Positions 17,911 through 27,785 of a stretch of DNA of 64,000 bases are shown piece after piece (the stretch's first letter is position 1; each line of letters starts with the position of its first letter). This DNA comes from MADRE3 sp963718195 (GTDB lineage Bacteria; Desulfobacterota; Desulfobulbia; Desulfobulbales; Desulfocapsaceae). The notes beneath the pieces were generated by a model that saw nothing but the letters and a program-made list of their open reading frames with translations, did no database searches and was not told where the DNA came from. The DNA lies in the NCBI GenBank assembly GCA_963718195.1, contig CAVQYQ010000001.1, forward strand, positions 124,001-188,000. The letters run 5' to 3'. The position numbers and the translations under genes are program-made.

Positions 17911-18792
17911 ATGAACAAACATTTCCTGGTGACAATCAGTAATGAATTTGACAATCTTTCTGGCGTGGAGTTTCTCTGCTCTTTTTTTAAAAAGGAATCT
18001 GAGCATAACCTCACCCTCCTGCATATTTGCCGCCTAGACGCCAACGACATGAACGCCAACCTCATGGAGATGTGGGAAAAGCCAGATGATAAGATAAAGG
18101 GACGCCTCACCTACGGGGCCCGAAAGGCTATCGACAAATCGATACAGATGATCAGTACAAGCAGGATGTCAATTGACAAGATGGAAACCAAAACCGTAGG
18201 AGAGCGCTTTGGCAAAGTGAAGGACATCCTGAGTGAAGGAGCAGAGGGGTTATATGATGCGATTATACTCGGCAAACGCGCTTCATATGCACTGCAATGG
18301 TTCTTTGAACGCCCTGCAGATGAAATTGCCCAGTCCATTTTAAAAGACAGTAATTTTACCATTCCTGTCTGGATCTGCCCAAAAACTGCGATGAACAGGA
18401 AAAACGTACTGCTCTGTGTGGATGGCTCTGACAACTCATTTCGGGCTGTTGACCATGTTGGATATATTCTGTCTCGGCAGGATCAACATTCAGTTACCCT
18501 GGTTCACGTCAAGAACGAAACGGGATCTGACAGCCATCAAATATTTTCCCGTGCAGAGCAGATGCTCCATGATCATAAAATTACCGATAAGCGGATTGAG
18601 ACTGTGTCTACCTGGGGGTTCAGTGTAGCCGGAACGATACAGGGAATACTTGATAGGCACCATCACGCGGCGATAGCCCTTGGGTTGCATGGAAATCAAA
18701 ATAGCATGCTCAAAGATTTCAAACTGGCCGGAGACACTACCTCAAAATTGATCAGCAAAATTGAAGATGCTTCGATTTGGTGTTGCCCGTGA
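17911..18792 (+). CDS. Universal stress protein (two tandem Usp domains)
   Basis: 293 residues. The second half is a recognisable UspA domain (KNVLLCVDGSDNSFRAVDHVGYIL ... VTLVHVKNETG ... AIALGLHGN). The first half (residues 1-150, HFLVTISNEFDNLSGVEFLCSFF ... DAIILGKRASYA) is a divergent Usp domain. The nucleotide-binding G-2x-G-9x-G(S/T) motif is degenerate, so ATP binding is doubtful. A cytoplasmic stress protein. It is convergent with psiE and uspE-like genes, making a local stress cluster. Confidence 0.85.
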   Translation: MNKHFLVTISNEFDNLSGVEFLCSFFKKESEHNLTLLHICRLDANDMNANLMEMWEKPDDKIKGRLTYGARKAIDKSIQMISTSRMSIDKMETKTVGERFGKVKDILSEGAEGLYDAIILGKRASYALQWFFERPADEIAQSILKDSNFTIPVWICPKTAMNRKNVLLCVDGSDNSFRAVDHVGYILSRQDQHSVTLVHVKNETGSDSHQIFSRAEQMLHDHKITDKRIETVSTWGFSVAGTIQGILDRHHHAAIALGLHGNQNSMLKDFKLAGDTTSKLISKIEDASIWCCP

Positions 18793-18860
18793 ACCTGCTC
18801 AGCTCCCGATAACAGAATACTGCTTGTCGGACATCCTGAGCTCCTCAATGATCGGGTGTT

Positions 18861-19349
18861 TCAGCTCCCACTTTCGGTTTGGTCAACCTGATTATCACGG
18901 AATTTCTGTTTCAAGGGTGTTTCAGGCAACTTGTGTACGAAATAATAGGTAATTCCTGTTGCCAAGAGTACCACACCAGTGGCAAATATGTACAGTGGTT
19001 GGAGTTCGTCAAAATCCAAGATGATAACTTTTCGGGCAATTGCCATGAGCGCCGTTGCCAGTACAATCCTCACGTGAATGACGTCATCGCGGAGGTAGAG
19101 TATGATATTTTGAAATATTTCTATTGCAATCAGAACAACCATAAATGCTCCGAAGGTTGTCAGAATGTCCCCAATGGTAAGAATGAACTTGGGCTCCGCA
19201 ACAAGCCTCTCGTAGAGTGTCCAGCCAACATCTATTACCCCGAAAATAATCACAGCAATCATCAATAACCCGAGTGCTTTCAAACACATGTGGATTATCT
19301 TCTTTAAGAGCCACAAAAATTGGTCATCCGTTTTTTTAATCGCTTTCAT
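18861..19349 (-). CDS. PsiE-family membrane protein (phosphate-starvation-inducible E)
   Basis: 162 residues with four predicted TM helices (ALGLLMIAVIIFGVIDVGWTL, ILTTFGAFMVVLIAIEIFQNI, VRIVLATALMAIARKVIIL, LYIFATGVVLLATGITYYFV) in the PsiE arrangement, including the EIFQNIILYLRDD and ALMAIARKVIILD segments. The biochemical role of PsiE is not established. It follows the leftward uspE-like gene by 7 bp, so the two are probably one transcript. Confidence 0.85.
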   Translation of the reverse strand: MKAIKKTDDQFLWLLKKIIHMCLKALGLLMIAVIIFGVIDVGWTLYERLVAEPKFILTIGDILTTFGAFMVVLIAIEIFQNIILYLRDDVIHVRIVLATALMAIARKVIILDFDELQPLYIFATGVVLLATGITYYFVHKLPETPLKQKFRDNQVDQTESGS

Positions 19350-19356
19350 TTTTATC

Positions 19357-20286
19357 TTATAAAGTTACCGGTGAAACAAAGTCATCCGGCTTGACAGCCA
19401 GCACCGTGCAGTTAATTTTGCTGAGAATCTTTTCAGCCATATTGCCAATGAGAAACCCTGGGATTCCAGAGCGGCCAACTGTTCCCATGACAACGACATC
19501 TATCTGCAACCGCTCAAGCAAATCCTGGATGACCATTCTTGTATCGCCTTCGATTAAATGAACGTTGTCACCCAATGGGTGAACATTGCACTGCTCAAGG
19601 AGCTGCTGAAGACCATTTTCACGCTGTATCCTCAGTGTCTTTTTGATCTCAAAGAGTTCTTCGGGTTTTATATTCATACGCGGCCCATGCAACATCATTT
19701 CAAACTCAAGCCGCCATGAATGCATGTAATGAGCCTCTCCTTTTTCTCTCTGAGCCAAAGAGTTTGCCAATTCAACAATCTTTTTGTTTAACTCATCGGT
19801 TTCGAGGTTTCCGGTACTGACATCCACTGCAGCAAGTATTCGACGAAAATCGCCGGTGTGGGTATTTCTGATTACCCACACCGGACAAGGGCATTTCCTG
19901 ATAAGTCTCATGGCCAACTGATCGACACCCTCATCAAGTTTTCCACCCTTGATGACTAAGTCATGATTTGCCCGCAAAACCTGCTGGACCACAGAAATAA
20001 AGCCACGTCCGGGAAGAAGGGCGCCTGAAACCTGTACATTGCCCCAGCGAGTATCATGGACCACTCGATCAATTGCCGATTGATCCTGTTCCTTCAACAT
20101 GGAATCCAGTTCATCTACTCGCCTGGGGAAAAGGTGTGCAAAGGTGTCAAAGCCGGTTTCTTCAGAAATTCTGGTTACCAGTACTTTTGCGTCATTGAGG
20201 CGAGCAAGGTTAATCACCTTCTCGGTAACCGTATAATCGTCCCGATCATCTTCCGTGATATAAAGAATATTTTTAAAACGTTTCAT
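19357..20286 (-). CDS. UspE-like tandem universal stress protein
   Basis: 309 residues with two Usp domains. The first opens KNILYITEDDRDDYTVTEKVINLA and has VIKGGKLDEG. The second opens RRILAAVDVSTGNLETDELNKK and ends VVVMGTVGRSGIPGFLIGNMAEKIL, an intact G-2x-G-9x-G(N)-type nucleotide-binding motif. The C-terminus CTVLAVKPDDFVSP matches the E. coli UspE type. It is upstream of psiE in the same direction. The start at ATG 20286 has GAGAGGA in front. Confidence 0.9.
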   Translation of the reverse strand: MKRFKNILYITEDDRDDYTVTEKVINLARLNDAKVLVTRISEETGFDTFAHLFPRRVDELDSMLKEQDQSAIDRVVHDTRWGNVQVSGALLPGRGFISVVQQVLRANHDLVIKGGKLDEGVDQLAMRLIRKCPCPVWVIRNTHTGDFRRILAAVDVSTGNLETDELNKKIVELANSLAQREKGEAHYMHSWRLEFEMMLHGPRMNIKPEELFEIKKTLRIQRENGLQQLLEQCNVHPLGDNVHLIEGDTRMVIQDLLERLQIDVVVMGTVGRSGIPGFLIGNMAEKILSKINCTVLAVKPDDFVSPVTL

Positions 20287-20573
20287 ATATTCCTCTCAAA
20301 TCTTTTTTTTCCTCGCTCATTGCCAGTTTGCCCAATGGTTGCTTTGGTGATATAGCTGTTTATCTTTTCCCATCTCCCATGATTGTATCACTATAAGTCT
20401 GAAATGACCCATATCAATGGTAAGCTTGCAATGGTGTAATGATAGCATTTACTATTATTATGTCTCATCGCTTTGGGCCCTTGACTGTTGGCCCTGAAAC
20501 ATCAGTCTTGTCCATTAGCTATCTAATGCGGATGACTCTGCTCTCACCAATGGAAAGGTCGATGTCTTCAAGA

Positions 20574-23147
20574 TCAAGCCTCTGCCATTTTTTCAAGCTC
20601 CCTGACCGCCGCCTCTACTTTTACCCTCGCTTTTGCAGCCTTTCTGTACCCTTGCTCAAACGCTTTAATGGCCTGGTCACTTTGAGAAATGATGTCTGCC
20701 CTGCTTTCATCGTCTGAGTTGAGTTGACTCAGTTTCAGGGTCAAACGATCTGCCGAGGCTTTTAGTTGTTCGGCTTTTTTATATGCCAGTCGATATGCTT
20801 TCTGGGCACCTTCGAGCGCATCGGACGCGGCAGCAAGGTCTCCGAGTAGACCGTTATCCGGTTCTGCCTCCAGATCGATATCCTGCGCCGCCTTGGCAAG
20901 AACCGTTAACGGCAGTTGGGGGAGCAGCCTGTAAAGGGAGCCTCCGGATACATCAGAAATATGATAGTCCCTAGTTACAAACGGCATGAATACCATGGAA
21001 GAATGAGCTGAGGTTTTTACAATCGTCTCCTGGTCCATATCCTTTACAACCATAGGTTCGGCATCAATACGGGCAACTTCCAGCTGTTTTTCCAACCCTT
21101 CCATAGTGGGTGTAATGTCCCGCTCATCACCCCGCACGACCATCCGGATCAGCGAATCCTGAAAAAGTTCATTGCGTGTAATCAGGTACGCCACCAGAAG
21201 CATGAAATTACCCGTTGCATCATCTCTCCACCAAACATCAATCACATGCTGATGCTGCTTATCGGATTTAGCCAGGAGCCTGTCCCATTTATTCATGTCG
21301 GTGTCGAGGATAATGACATTTAATCCCTGAAAAAAAGCAGCCTTCAGATTCCGGGCATATTCAAGTGCTCCGAGCCCCGATAAACCCTTAGCCAGGTCAT
21401 CAATCCAGTTCACCAGCAAGGTATTTGCTCTGAAGGGGCCGATACCGTATGACTGGACAAGCGTCTGGAGTGCTTCGGAGCCATCCGGTGCGGACACAAC
21501 CAATGGAAACGCGGGCGATTTTATCTGCAAAAGCTCTGCGCTCAGTTGCTTTGCCGCCTCCCTTCTTTCCAGGTTCATTTTAATCCCCTGCCCTTGAATA
21601 ATACGCACCGCAGAGGTGATACCTGACGTTCCTTCAACCCAGGAAGCAAATCCCATGATTTGTTCGAGTCGTTTGGATTCCCTGGTCAAGGCCAAGATGA
21701 TCGGACGCCAGTCCCGGTCATGCTCCTTCTCAAGGGCTGCAGCGTGAATATTCTCCTGGGCTTTCTGTAAAAAATAGGATCGTCTGCTATCGGCCCATCG
21801 GGTTGGTCCTGAGTAGTGTTTAAGATATTGGTAAATCGCGAAAATAATAGAGAAGGCGACAATACCGGTTGAAACATCAATGGCGAGCATGGCTCCAGCA
21901 CACGTCAGAAACCCCAGCAGGCTCATCCATGGTCTGAAATAACGAAAGCGAGGCCTGAAAAAAGGGCTTTTCGTTCTCGATTCATAAAATGTAGCGTAAT
22001 TGAGAAGGCCATAGGAGATTAGAAAGAACATGGAAACGATCTGGGCAACAAGGTTCAGCTGGCCAAATGAAATAATCACCAATGCAATGATACCGGACAA
22101 CAACACTCCTCGCCGAGGATTATTACTGTCGCCGTGTCCCAATGAAAATGGATTCAGGAAGGTGAATATTTTGTCAGAAGCAAGGGACTGCAGGATGCGA
22201 GGTGCCCCGAGAAAAGAGGCCATTGCTGAAGACAGGGTAGCGGCGAGGACCCCTGCAGTCACAAGGGCAGGAAAATACGAGACTGTTTTCATTGCGTCAT
22301 AGTTGGCAATCATGTCTGCATTGGTCATGGCCCCTGCAAACAAAAATGCTGCACCAAAATATATCACAGCCGACAGCCCGACCGCCCAGAATGTGCCCAG
22401 GGGAATACTTCTCCCCGGGTTCTCCAAGTCACCAGACATATTAACGCCCTGGGTAAATCCTGTTACTGCAGGAAAAAACAGGGCAAACAGGGTCCAGAAA
22501 GGAAGACCATTTTCGAGTGGGGCCCAGTTCTGAACCACCTGCCGGGTCTCAAATTTTAATGACGCTCCCACGAAAAAGGAGAATAGGGCAATTACCAGCA
22601 GCCCCATGACCAGATACTGGAACTTTGTCGCCCAGTCGGCCCCGAGCCAGGCCAGCAAGAAAAGAAACAGGATGGCAACAACTGAAATCGATTTCACCGA
22701 CACCATTGGCAAAGGCGGCAGGACTGCGATGAGTGCCTCCCCAAAGCCAATGCAGTAAAAGGCGATTGACACTGACTGTGCCAGGAACAGGATGATACCG
22801 ATGGACCCGCCAAAGCGTACCCCAAGTGCTCGGGAAATCAAGTAGTAGGCCCCGCCCCCTTTGACATGGATATTGGTGGCCGCGGCAGCCATGGAGACAC
22901 TGGTCAGGATCGAAACCAGGTTGGCAATGGCGATGATTACCAGGGCTCTGGACAAACCTCCGCTGCCGACCATAAACCCCATGCGCAGAAACAATATGAT
23001 ACCAAGGATCGTCAGGATACTGGGGGTAAAAACCCCACCGAAGGTACCAAGTTTACCTGGCGAAACAGATTTATTTTGATTTTCTGGTTGACCCATCAAA
23101 GAATGCTCGGTTAACCCGGTTTTTGCAAACCGGGTAATGATACGCAT
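20574..23147 (-). CDS. Cation-chloride cotransporter-like APC-superfamily permease
   Basis: Up to 857 residues. The N-terminal ~440 residues hold about 12 TM helices of the amino acid permease/SLC12 type (GTFGGVFTPSILTILGIILFLR, VKGGGAYYLISRALG, FFPAVTGFTQGVNMSGDLENP). A long cytosolic domain follows (about 450-860), with an SLC12-like regulatory part (RPIILALTRESKRLEQIMGFASWVEGTSGIT) and an Ala/Lys-rich coiled-coil at the end. Bacterial members move K+, Na+ or Cl- or amino compounds. The ion cannot be named here. The start is uncertain: ATG 23147, or ATG 23096 (MGQPENQ). A hairpin ACCCGGTTT/AAACCGGGT lies between them, which favours the shorter form. Confidence 0.85.
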   Translation of the reverse strand: MRIITRFAKTGLTEHSLMGQPENQNKSVSPGKLGTFGGVFTPSILTILGIILFLRMGFMVGSGGLSRALVIIAIANLVSILTSVSMAAAATNIHVKGGGAYYLISRALGVRFGGSIGIILFLAQSVSIAFYCIGFGEALIAVLPPLPMVSVKSISVVAILFLFLLAWLGADWATKFQYLVMGLLVIALFSFFVGASLKFETRQVVQNWAPLENGLPFWTLFALFFPAVTGFTQGVNMSGDLENPGRSIPLGTFWAVGLSAVIYFGAAFLFAGAMTNADMIANYDAMKTVSYFPALVTAGVLAATLSSAMASFLGAPRILQSLASDKIFTFLNPFSLGHGDSNNPRRGVLLSGIIALVIISFGQLNLVAQIVSMFFLISYGLLNYATFYESRTKSPFFRPRFRYFRPWMSLLGFLTCAGAMLAIDVSTGIVAFSIIFAIYQYLKHYSGPTRWADSRRSYFLQKAQENIHAAALEKEHDRDWRPIILALTRESKRLEQIMGFASWVEGTSGITSAVRIIQGQGIKMNLERREAAKQLSAELLQIKSPAFPLVVSAPDGSEALQTLVQSYGIGPFRANTLLVNWIDDLAKGLSGLGALEYARNLKAAFFQGLNVIILDTDMNKWDRLLAKSDKQHQHVIDVWWRDDATGNFMLLVAYLITRNELFQDSLIRMVVRGDERDITPTMEGLEKQLEVARIDAEPMVVKDMDQETIVKTSAHSSMVFMPFVTRDYHISDVSGGSLYRLLPQLPLTVLAKAAQDIDLEAEPDNGLLGDLAAASDALEGAQKAYRLAYKKAEQLKASADRLTLKLSQLNSDDESRADIISQSDQAIKAFEQGYRKAAKARVKVEAAVRELEKMAEA

Positions 23148-23468
23148 GCGATACTGTTTTTAACCTTGAAATCAGGCAAAGACCTGTTCCTGGAAACCCT
23201 AGCGCATCGGGCCATTGAAAGCAATTGCAATATGTCTGATCTGCGCTTCAGCCAAACAGTGACTCCCGTATAAAATTGCTATGCCAGAAATTGTGACAGG
23301 GGGGAGCGTTTTATACCTGCTGAGCCTGCTCGTTTTTCTTAACCCAGCTCTGCACCCCTGTCATTTTTTGCGAAAAATGGTATGGTTGTCCGCCATGGAA
23401 ACAGACCACATTCTCAACTGCCGACCAGGTGCTGCACCTCTCTGCAGTTTGTATTCGGAGATCACCAT
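23148..23468. other. Divergent intergenic region with long-loop inverted repeat
   Basis: It should contain promoters for the permease (leftward) and the binding-protein/kinase operon (rightward). TGACAGGGG (23294-23302) and CCCCTGTCA (23355-23363) are perfect 9-bp arms with a 52-bp loop, and the second arm is followed by T6. This could be a weak attenuator in the rightward leader. No gene is recognised. Confidence 0.4.
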
Positions 23469-24635
23469 ATGACGCACCGTTTCTACCATGCAGCATGGTT
23501 TATTCTGCTCACCGCCATCCTGGCATATGCCCCCTCGAGCGGGCATACAGCCTCAAACCCGGCAGCCATTATACTGGGACAGTCATGCGCCCTGTCCGGT
23601 CCTGCAAAAGATCTTGGTATCGAAATGCGAGCAGGCCTGCTCGCCTCGTTTGGCCTGATAAATGACAATGGTGGTGTCAAGGGAAGAGATGTTCACCTGA
23701 TAAGCCTAGATGACGGTTATGAGCCGGATAAGGCCGTTAAAAATACTTTAAAACTAATCACCGAAAACGATGTGTTTATCCTGATAGGAGAAGTAGGCAC
23801 CCCAACATCAGAAGCGGTTGTTCCGATAATCGAAGAATACAGGATTCCTTTTTTTGCACCGTTCACCGGGGCGGAATTGCTCAGGAACCCGTTCAGAAAA
23901 TATGTGATCAACGTTCGGGCCAGCTACTATCAGGAAATGGAGGAGCTGGCTGATTACCTGATTAATGTTCGTCACTTCAGCCGCATTTCCTGCTTCTATC
24001 AAAACGATAGTTATGGCTATGCAGGTCTGACGGGTATTGAGCGCGCCCTGGCAAAACGAGGTATGGCGTTGGTATCCAAAGGTACCTATGAGCGTAATAC
24101 CCTGGCCGTTATGGGTGGCATGAAAGATATTTACCGTGCAGATCCGGAAGCGGTCGTGCTGGTTGGGGCATATCCCGCCTGCGCTGAGTTCATTAAACTC
24201 AGTAAAACGAAAATCAACGGGAACCTGACCTTTTGTAATATCTCTTTTGTTGGCTCGGAAAGCCTCAAAGATGCTCTCGGCGCTTACGGAGAGGATGTAA
24301 TCATTTCCCAGGTGGTTCCCGACCCGAAAGATCCTTCCATACCGCTTATCAAGGAATATATGCAATCCATGAGACAATATCAGCATGGTGCTCCGCTTAG
24401 TTTTACCAGCCTTGAAGGATATATTGCCGGTAAACTTTTTGCCGAAATTGCCAACGCTGTTGAGGGGGAGCTTACCCGCGAAAACTTTATTGCGACCATG
24501 CAGACGGTCGGCTCTTTCAACCTGGGAGGCGTTATTCTCAAATTCGGGCCCCAGGATCACCAGGGACTGGACACGATTTACCTGACAACTATTTATCCGA
24601 CGATTCTGAAACTTGACAGGGAAAGTGGCAACTAA
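23469..24635 (+). CDS. Periplasmic branched-chain amino acid-type binding protein (sensor partner)
   Basis: A 388-residue type I periplasmic binding protein of the LivJ/Peripla_BP_6 family. Signal peptide (FYHAAWFILLTAILAYAPSSGHTA), then IILGQSCALSGPAKDLGIEMRAGLLASFGLIND, GRDVHLISLDDGYEPDKAV, and LIGEVGTPTSEAVVPI. ATG 23469 is chosen because GGAG sits eight bases upstream. The longer frame from 23382 has no ribosome site. No ABC permease or ATPase follows. Instead a periplasmic-sensing histidine kinase gene starts 26 bp downstream, so it probably feeds ligand information to that kinase rather than to a transporter (inference). The ligand is unknown. Confidence 0.87.
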   Translation: MTHRFYHAAWFILLTAILAYAPSSGHTASNPAAIILGQSCALSGPAKDLGIEMRAGLLASFGLINDNGGVKGRDVHLISLDDGYEPDKAVKNTLKLITENDVFILIGEVGTPTSEAVVPIIEEYRIPFFAPFTGAELLRNPFRKYVINVRASYYQEMEELADYLINVRHFSRISCFYQNDSYGYAGLTGIERALAKRGMALVSKGTYERNTLAVMGGMKDIYRADPEAVVLVGAYPACAEFIKLSKTKINGNLTFCNISFVGSESLKDALGAYGEDVIISQVVPDPKDPSIPLIKEYMQSMRQYQHGAPLSFTSLEGYIAGKLFAEIANAVEGELTRENFIATMQTVGSFNLGGVILKFGPQDHQGLDTIYLTTIYPTILKLDRESGN

Positions 24636-24661
24636 TGTCGATCCAAACGTAAACCAATCCG

Positions 24662-27085
24662 ATGTTTAAATCACAGAGAATATCACTGTCTGCCGCGCCT
24701 TTCTATGCCTCTCTCATGGTTATTCTTGCCCTGGCTATTTTTATCGGTATTTTCTGGGCAATCAATGAATACCAGGCACACCAGGAAAGTATAGAGAATA
24801 TCCGCAAAAATTATGAGGACCAATACAGGGTACGGGTACAAGAAGAACTCGAAAATGTAATAGATTTTATTGATTTTACCCGTAACCAGACAAGGATAAG
24901 CACCGATGACGAACTTCGTAACAGAGTCCAGTCTGCCTACTCCATCGCATCCCACCTCTACAGTATGTATCACGACGAAATGAGCGCTCGGCAACTGCGT
25001 TCCATGATCGCCGAAGTGCTCCGACCTGTCCGCTGGTATGAAGGGCGCGGCTACTACTTCGCCGGACAAACCAAATCAGGCGTCATTGACCTTTTCGCCG
25101 ACGAGCCCTTTTTTGAAGGACAGAATAAACTGCAAACAGCTCACCCTTCAACCAATGCCATCAATGATATCATTGACATAGTCCATGAAAAAGGTGCCGG
25201 TATCTACCATTACAATCTGGTCAAACCTGCCTTTGAAAACCGTGAATACTCAAAAACCTGTTTTGTCAAGTATTTTCAGCCACTTGACTGGTTTATCGGC
25301 GCCGGTATCTATAATGACGGAATGGAGAGTCTGGACAAGGCAACCAGCCTGGCCAGAATCAACCAGATGAAATTTGGCCAGGGTGGTGAAGTTTTCGTTT
25401 TTCGGTCCGATGGGACGATAATTTCTCATAAAAACGAACAGTTAATCGGTCGCTCTATTCGCAGCCTGAAAGACAGCTTTGGGCTATATGGAGAACAGAT
25501 ATGGCTTGCAGGTAAAGGAGAAACGGGGGAAGGCTACGTCACCTATCTTGAGAAAATCGGTGAAGAGCAGGCTGCTCAGAATAAACTCTGTTTTGTGAAA
25601 TCCTATGACGACTGGGGCTGGATTATCACTGCATCCATGCACATGAACCAAATGGAGAAGCTGATTGGCGATGCAACCAGCACCTATCGGAGAATCGCTT
25701 TTAAAAATGTATCTACCTTTATTTTCTTATTCATTTTAGCCGTATCTCTGCTGCTGCTGATCGCCTATTATTACACGACAAAAATCAAGCAGGGGTTCAA
25801 TCTTTTCACCGATTTTTTCAGGCGTGCTGCCGACTCAAAGATCAAAATTCAAAAAGAGGATCTGGTATTTCGCGAGTTTGAAAACCTGGCCCATCTTGCC
25901 AATGATATGGTTGATGATCGTACTCAGAAAGAGCAGTTGATCCACCGTGATGAGTTGAGACTGGATACGCTGCTTCGACTTGGAATGATGGAAGATTTTT
26001 CCCTGAAGGATAAATATAACTTTACCCTGCAGCGGATCGTAGAAATCACCCGTTCAGAAGAAGGATACCTGGCGCTCGTTAACAAGAAGCAACAGCATAT
26101 CACCATAATTTCGCATTACAAGTCAGACGGGTCCCGGGTCCCCTATCCCAACAAGCGTAAGCTTTCCAGCAATATCGACAGTGGCGGCCTCCCCGGGCAG
26201 ACGATAATACGCCAGAATGCGGTGGTCTGTAATGACTGCTCGAAAGAACGCGAGGCTCTATATCCCTATAAAAGAGCGATTACTCGTCATCTGGACGTGC
26301 CCATCTTCAATAGCGGGCTCATCGCCCTTGTTGCAGGTGTCTGCAACAATAAAGCAAATTATGATGAGGCGGATATCCGCCAGATGACCATGGTACTGGA
26401 AGGAATGTGGCTGCACATCCTGAAAACCAGATCTGAGAAAAAAATGGACCGGCTCGAGAGACAGATCATTGCCGTCAGGGAAGCCGAACGAAGCAATATC
26501 GGCAGAATCCTCCACGATGACCTGGGATCGCATCTCAGCGGGGTCGAACTCCTGAGCAAGGCCTTGAAAATGAACCTGGAAAAAGAACTTCCCAAAAGAG
26601 CTGAGCAACTTGAGTCAATCAGAGGTCTTATTGTCGACGCTACTGAAAAAACAAGGCGTCTGGCTCGTGGGCTGTATCCGGTTCACATTATTGAAAATGG
26701 CCTTGAGGCTGCAATTGAAGAGTTGGCAGTTGAGATTGATAAGCTTTATGGTGTCGCCTGTGAGCTTTCTTTTGACGGCCAGGTGGATTATATAGATAAT
26801 AGCGTTGCGACACATATTTACTATATCATCAGAGAGGCAGCATTTAACGCGGCACGACACGCAGAGCCTGACAAAATAACAATTACCATGCATACCAAGA
26901 AGCATAATCTGCTTGTACAGGTCATGGACGACGGCACAGGTTTTAACCCCATGTCGGCCAGAAAAGGCATGGGACTGCATACCATCGATTACCGGGCAAA
27001 ATCTATCGGGGCAACATTTTCACTGGAGTCGAACTGGCAGCGTGGTACAATCGTAACCGTTACCGGGGACATCGAGAATCAATGA
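24662..27085 (+). CDS. dCache-GAF histidine kinase (NarX/HisKA_3 type)
   Basis: An 807-residue membrane sensor kinase. TM1 is at about residues 15-35. A periplasmic double Cache domain (VRWYEGRGYYFAG ... DWFIGAGIYNDGMES and again GQGGEVFVFRSDGTIISHK ... DDWGWIITASMHM) is followed by TM2 (about 350-372, FIFLFILAVSLLLLIAYYY). Next come a HAMP-like linker, a GAF domain (about 430-590), a HisKA_3 dimerisation helix with phospho-acceptor His618 (RILHDDLGSHLSG), and an HATPase with N- and G-boxes (REAAFNAARHA, MDDGTGFNP, GMGLHTIDYRA). The stop overlaps the response regulator start. It should phosphorylate that regulator and sense a small organic ligand, perhaps via the binding protein encoded upstream. 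Confidence 0.92.
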   Translation: MFKSQRISLSAAPFYASLMVILALAIFIGIFWAINEYQAHQESIENIRKNYEDQYRVRVQEELENVIDFIDFTRNQTRISTDDELRNRVQSAYSIASHLYSMYHDEMSARQLRSMIAEVLRPVRWYEGRGYYFAGQTKSGVIDLFADEPFFEGQNKLQTAHPSTNAINDIIDIVHEKGAGIYHYNLVKPAFENREYSKTCFVKYFQPLDWFIGAGIYNDGMESLDKATSLARINQMKFGQGGEVFVFRSDGTIISHKNEQLIGRSIRSLKDSFGLYGEQIWLAGKGETGEGYVTYLEKIGEEQAAQNKLCFVKSYDDWGWIITASMHMNQMEKLIGDATSTYRRIAFKNVSTFIFLFILAVSLLLLIAYYYTTKIKQGFNLFTDFFRRAADSKIKIQKEDLVFREFENLAHLANDMVDDRTQKEQLIHRDELRLDTLLRLGMMEDFSLKDKYNFTLQRIVEITRSEEGYLALVNKKQQHITIISHYKSDGSRVPYPNKRKLSSNIDSGGLPGQTIIRQNAVVCNDCSKEREALYPYKRAITRHLDVPIFNSGLIALVAGVCNNKANYDEADIRQMTMVLEGMWLHILKTRSEKKMDRLERQIIAVREAERSNIGRILHDDLGSHLSGVELLSKALKMNLEKELPKRAEQLESIRGLIVDATEKTRRLARGLYPVHIIENGLEAAIEELAVEIDKLYGVACELSFDGQVDYIDNSVATHIYYIIREAAFNAARHAEPDKITITMHTKKHNLLVQVMDDGTGFNPMSARKGMGLHTIDYRAKSIGATFSLESNWQRGTIVTVTGDIENQ

Positions 27086-27744
27086 AAAATATTTTAATTG
27101 TAGATGACCATCCAATCTTTCGTATGGGAATGAAAGAGCTGCTGAACCAGGAAGAGGACTTCTCAGTCTGTGCGGTGGCCGAAAATATTCCCGGTGCGCG
27201 GAAAGCACTCAGAGAGCATCAACCCGACCTGGCGATTATTGACATCTCATTATCTGAAGAAAATGGCCTGGATTTGGTCAAGGAAATCGCTGCCGGCCCC
27301 TGTCGCCTGCCCGTACTTGTTCTCTCCCTGCATGACGAGTCGGTCTGGGCAGAACGTGCTATCAGGGCGGGTGCGCGGGGATATGTGATGAAAAAGGAAG
27401 CGTCAGAGTCGGTTATTTCTGCTATCAGAAATATTCTTGATGGGAAAATACATGTCAGTTCTGACATGATGGCCCACCTGCTTGACAAGTTCCAGGTTAA
27501 TCCTGAGGGCAGCGGCGCTCCTACCGTTGATGTTTTAACGGATCGAGAACTGGAGGTATTCAGACTGATCGGCTCGGGGCTTGCTACCAGAGAGATTGCC
27601 TCCCGCATGAACCTGGGCATCAAGACAATCGGCACCTACCGCGATCGTATAAAGCAGAAACTCTGCATCAAAAATGCCGCAGAGTTGACGCGCAGAGCAG
27701 TGCTCTGGATTGAAAAAGAACACTTCGGTACTACCGACCTCTAG
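27082..27744 (+). CDS. NarL/LuxR-type response regulator
   Basis: 220 residues. The receiver domain has the acidic pair D8-D9, phospho-acceptor Asp54 (LAIIDISL), a Ser/Thr switch in VLSLHDE, and Lys in YVMKKEAS. A C-terminal LuxR-type HTH follows (VLTDRELEVFRLIGSGLATREIASRMNLGIKTIGTYRDRIKQKL). It overlaps the kinase gene by 4 bp (ATGA), so it is the cognate regulator of the dCache kinase. Its targets are not evident. The nearest downstream gene on the same strand is the formate dehydrogenase operon. Confidence 0.94.
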   Translation: MKNILIVDDHPIFRMGMKELLNQEEDFSVCAVAENIPGARKALREHQPDLAIIDISLSEENGLDLVKEIAAGPCRLPVLVLSLHDESVWAERAIRAGARGYVMKKEASESVISAIRNILDGKIHVSSDMMAHLLDKFQVNPEGSGAPTVDVLTDRELEVFRLIGSGLATREIASRMNLGIKTIGTYRDRIKQKLCIKNAAELTRRAVLWIEKEHFGTTDL

Positions 27745-27785
27745 GTGCTCCTTTCACGACGCGATGATTGGTGTGACCCAAAACG

